Part shown: in pieces, positions 21,367-23,215 of the stretch
How the letters are laid out: the number at the start of each line of letters is the position of its first letter
How positions within the stretch are numbered: position 1 is the stretch's first letter
Source: Pirellulales bacterium
GTDB lineage: Bacteria; Planctomycetota; Planctomycetia; Pirellulales; Thermoguttaceae
Direction of reading: 5' to 3'
Assembly (NCBI GenBank): GCA_030605745.1
Contig: JAUWHT010000371.1
Span: 1 to 23,215 of the forward strand
DNA: 23,215 nucleotides
Notes under the pieces: generated by a model
Databases searched by the model: none
Told to the model about the DNA's origin: nothing
What the model saw: only the letters and a program-made list of their open reading frames with translations
Position numbers and translations under genes: made by a program

Positions 21367-21586
21367 AACAATTACAGCCGAGCGTATCGCAACCATGGCC
21401 GAAGAGCTAGTAATCGTTCTTCCGGACCGCGAGGTTCACGTTCGTTGGGAGGACTGCTCGCCCGCGCTGGCCGCCGCCACCGACGAGCAACGTCGCCGTG
21501 CCGAGCTTTCCCCCGGCGGCTACGGTATCCACTGGCCATTGATCGATGAAGATATCTCCGTCGGTGGGCTAGTGCGGAAGTGGTAA
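21353..21586 (+). CDS. DUF2442 protein, partner of DUF4160
   Basis: 77 residues from the ATG at 21353 (MRATETITAERIATMAEELVI), chosen because GGAGG lies 8 nt upstream; an earlier ATG at 21338 is also in frame. It has the small DUF2442 fold signature: ELVIVLPDREVHVRWEDCSPALAAAT, then YGIHWPLIDEDISVGGLV, where the (I)HWPxIDEDIS motif is characteristic. Proposed antitoxin-like partner of the preceding gene. Unlike the other toxin-antitoxin loci here, this pair is intact. Confidence 0.88.
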   Translation: MRATETITAERIATMAEELVIVLPDREVHVRWEDCSPALAAATDEQRRRAELSPGGYGIHWPLIDEDISVGGLVRKW

Positions 21587-21642
21587 GGCGGCGGATAATC
21601 GCGCAGATTATGGCAGCAAACGACTTGCCCGGCAATAGCTGG

Positions 21643-21701
21643 ATATCCACGTTGCGTCTTATACGGCGAATCTGTCCGCATAAGATGCCAAGGGTGGATA
21701 T
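21643..21701. repeat. long imperfect hairpin upstream of the HNH endonuclease gene
   Basis: ATATCCAC (21643-21650) and GTGGATAT (21694-21701) form the outer stem. TCTTATACGG and CCGCATAAGA form the inner stem around CGAATCTGT. The endonuclease ATG is 40 nt away. It could terminate the DUF2442 transcript, be an operator, or be a recognition site. Confidence 0.6.
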
Positions 21702-21740
21702 ATGCGGAAACCATATAAACCATAGTTAGCCCCCTGAGAC

Positions 21741-22637
21741 ATGAAGTACGAACTGGAGCCAGACAATCGCAACTGTCCAGATGGGGAGTTGCTTGAGGAC
21801 CTGCGCATTGTCGCGAGTCAGTTCGCCACAAACTCTTTGATCAAAGAGCAGTACAACACCCATGGTCGATTCTGCGCAGCGACCATGCAGAGACGCTTCG
21901 GTTCATGGAACAAGGCACTCGCTCTCAGTGGCCTTACCGTTCAGAAGCGGATAGATATTCCCGTGGGCGAACTCCTTTCGGACCTCAAGCGGGTTGCAGA
22001 CAGTCTCGAGCGCCGGACTGTCACCCGCGAACAGTATCGCGTGCACGGTCACTTCGGAAACGCTACCATCTCCCGCCGGTTCGGAAGCTGGGGTGCTGCA
22101 CTGAAGGCAGCGGGACTCAAGCCAACGGGATGGAAGCCTCCAGCAACCGAAGAAGACCTCTTTGACAACATGGCCAACGTGTGGGAACACGTTGGCCGAC
22201 AGCCAAAGCACAAGGACTTCCGCCGCCCAATATCACGGTACTCAAATACCACGTACGTCAATCGCTTTGGTTCATGGCGTGGTGCATTGGAGGCATTCGT
22301 CACGGCGGCAAATGCCAAACGAGAGCCCGGGTTGACCGAGAACACCAAGCCACTGCCAATCAAAGCGAAAGCGCAGCAACAGCCTGCCCACAGAACAGGC
22401 CGAGACCCCTCCTGGCGACTCCGCTTTCTTGTCATGCGTCACGACAATTTCGCGTGTCGATTGTGCGGAGCCTCACCAGCAAAAGACCCTTCCGTGTCCC
22501 TCCATGTTGATCATATTCATCCATGGAGCGAAGGAGGCGAGACGGTCTTCTCGAATCTTCAGACATGTTGCGAACCATGCAACATTGGCAAGAGCAATCT
22601 TCCAATGAAAGAGGAGGAAGGGGGCCACCCGGCCTAA
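21741..22637 (+). CDS. HNH endonuclease with three homing-endonuclease-associated repeats
   Basis: 298 residues. Three helical DNA-reading repeats of about 50 residues lie at 17-66, 76-126 and 138-188. Each follows the pattern L..L..VA…..T.EQY..HG.F...T..RRFGSW..AL...GL, typical of the HNH-associated repeat family. A basic linker leads to an HNH nuclease at about 226-286 with zinc cysteine pairs (CRLC; CCEPC), HVDHIHPWSEGG holding the catalytic His, and the N of SNLQ. It is most likely a free-standing homing-type nuclease or a nuclease of an uncharacterised mobile or defence locus. No intron features are seen around it. Codon use is slightly less GC-rich than its neighbours, which suggests acquisition. 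Confidence 0.9.
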   Translation: MKYELEPDNRNCPDGELLEDLRIVASQFATNSLIKEQYNTHGRFCAATMQRRFGSWNKALALSGLTVQKRIDIPVGELLSDLKRVADSLERRTVTREQYRVHGHFGNATISRRFGSWGAALKAAGLKPTGWKPPATEEDLFDNMANVWEHVGRQPKHKDFRRPISRYSNTTYVNRFGSWRGALEAFVTAANAKREPGLTENTKPLPIKAKAQQQPAHRTGRDPSWRLRFLVMRHDNFACRLCGASPAKDPSVSLHVDHIHPWSEGGETVFSNLQTCCEPCNIGKSNLPMKEEEGGHPA

Positions 22638-22662
22638 AGCCAACACCGGCGGTGAGATGCAC

Positions 22663-22691
22663 TTGACAGCGTTCGTATTCTAATGTATTCT
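22663..22691 (+). promoter_or_regulatory. promoter of the third antitoxin gene
   Basis: TTGACA (22663-22668, perfect), a 17-bp spacer, then TATTCT (22686-22691). The leader then holds a doubled AGGCTGGA (22714-22729), the second unit supplying the GGAAG ribosome binding site. Confidence 0.6.
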
Positions 22692-22731
22692 ATACGTAGG
22701 CAATAGCATCGGGAGGCTGGAAGGCTGGAAG

Positions 22732-22971
22732 ATGTCTAAAACGATTACTCTGCGTCTCGACGAGGCGCTCTATCGACGATTCCAGACGCTCGCGGAGCGG
22801 GACAATCGGCCGCTGTCGAACTTCATCCAAACCGCCGCGCTTCGGTTCGTCGAGTCCGAGCAATTTGTCGACGAATTCGAAATGGACGAGATCCGCACCA
22901 ACCGCGAGTTGAGCCGGAGCCTCAAGCGGGGGCTGAAGGATGCGAAAGCGAAGCGAGGACGCTTTGTCTGA
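22732..22971 (+). CDS. CopG-type ribbon-helix-helix antitoxin
   Basis: 79 residues. SKTITLRLDEALYRRFQTLAERDNRPLSNFIQTAALRFV is a clear ribbon-helix-helix DNA-binding unit (strand KTITLRL, helix, turn, helix with LSNFI). The acidic tail (ESEQFVDEFEMDEI) and the basic end (SLKRGLKDAKAKRG) would bind the toxin. A strong promoter and GGAAG precede it. It overlaps the toxin frame by up to 32 bp, the standard antitoxin-first layout. The toxin is interrupted, so this is another antitoxin without a working partner in this window. Confidence 0.88.
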   Translation: MSKTITLRLDEALYRRFQTLAERDNRPLSNFIQTAALRFVESEQFVDEFEMDEIRTNRELSRSLKRGLKDAKAKRGRFV

Positions 22972-23078
22972 GTTTCGGATCTTCGAGACCGACGAGTTCC
23001 ACAAGAGACTACTCAAGCTTCCCGCGCGGGATGCGGGACAGATACGAAGGAAGCTTGAAGACTACGTGTACCCACTGC
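22940..23078 (+). pseudogene. RelE/ParE-family toxin, N-terminal half, interrupted by an IS
   Basis: From the ATG at 22940 (or TTG at 22964) the frame reads FRIFETDEFHKRLLKLPAR, then IRRKLEDYVYP, the N-terminal part of a RelE-like toxin. The match ends near 23075, where the sequence changes to the end of an IS3-type element; the remaining frame (to 23149) is encoded by the IS. The second half of the toxin is not in the window and may lie beyond the IS. Confidence 0.75.
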
Positions 23079-23215
23079 CCTTCCCCAGGGATCGTGGACG
23101 CCCGGAAAGGGGTCAGGCGGCTTGCTCGAAGTCGGCGGGGCTGAGGTAGCCCAGCGTTGAGTGACGCCTGTGGGAATTGTAAAACATTTCGATGTACTCG
23201 AACACGGCCCTTCGC
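23076..23215 (-). mobile_element. IS3-family insertion sequence, partial at the window end
   Basis: The transposase C-terminus lies on the minus strand, and the toxin breaks immediately before it. The probable outer end is TGCCCTTCC near 23076, matching the TG…CA ends of the family. The boundary is inferred from where the toxin match stops. Confidence 0.65.
23113..23215 (-). CDS. IS3-family transposase (OrfB), C-terminal end
   Basis: The last 33 or so codons read FEYIEMFYNSHRRHSTLGY, then LSPADFEQAA-stop. This is the standard end of the DDE integrase domain of IS3-family transposases (YNxxRxHSxLGYxSPxxFE). The catalytic part lies outside the window. Confidence 0.93.
   Translation of the reverse strand, partial: RRAVFEYIEMFYNSHRRHSTLGYLSPADFEQAA

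Noticed and set aside
1..23215. CRISPR array
   Set aside because: The repeats seen are palindromes or 7-bp tandem units; no regularly spaced direct repeats with unique spacers and no cas genes were found.

Overview
The window looks like a chromosomal stretch of a planctomycete (Pirellulales-like). The grounds are high GC, a DUF1559 prepilin-like protein, an LL-diaminopimelate aminotransferase, a sulfatase-fold protein, a very large secreted glycosidase-like protein, a Gram-negative Kdo transferase, and intergenic spaces crowded with palindromic repeats. The assignment rests on gene content only.

Layout. 1-5000: end of kdtA/waaA, metK, a membrane protein of unknown function, and a convergent Tsp/Prc protease. 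5000-10500: an orphan antitoxin with a toxin tail, a cupin, a 1307-residue secreted glycoside-hydrolase-like protein, and a second orphan antitoxin with a toxin tail. 10600-14900: a sulfatase-fold protein lacking the usual catalytic residues, a cluster of 56-63 bp repeats, a structured leader with an intrinsic terminator, and a DUF1559 gene split at codon 7 by an IS110-type element. 15200-20200: tRNA-Arg(UCG), a PilZ-like protein, ribBA, a 29-residue membrane peptide, dapL and a helical-repeat lipoprotein. 20200-23215: a mostly gene-free stretch, an intact DUF4160/DUF2442 pair, an HNH endonuclease with three homing-endonuclease-associated repeats, and a third antitoxin-toxin locus whose toxin is cut by an IS3-family element.

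Main points. (1) Three toxin-antitoxin loci keep the antitoxin while the toxin is broken: two are reduced to a 15-18 codon C-terminal tail and one is cut by an IS. (2) The IS110 insertion can be removed on paper at CT dinucleotides, giving a frame-perfect DUF1559 start. Upstream of that start is a structured RNA with weak resemblance to the c-di-GMP-I (GEMM) core, followed by a strong terminator. A PilZ-like protein lies nearby, so a c-di-GMP/pilin link is possible but unproven. (3) G-rich 7-bp repeats sit at gene 3' ends and supply the stop codons of three genes. (4) A dispersed palindrome family with GTTTAGCC/GGCTAAAC ends occurs five times between genes.

Housekeeping genes (metK, ribBA, dapL, tsp, kdtA) appear intact as far as they lie in the window. 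The mobile and broken features are concentrated at 5-5.5, 10-14 and 20-23 kb.
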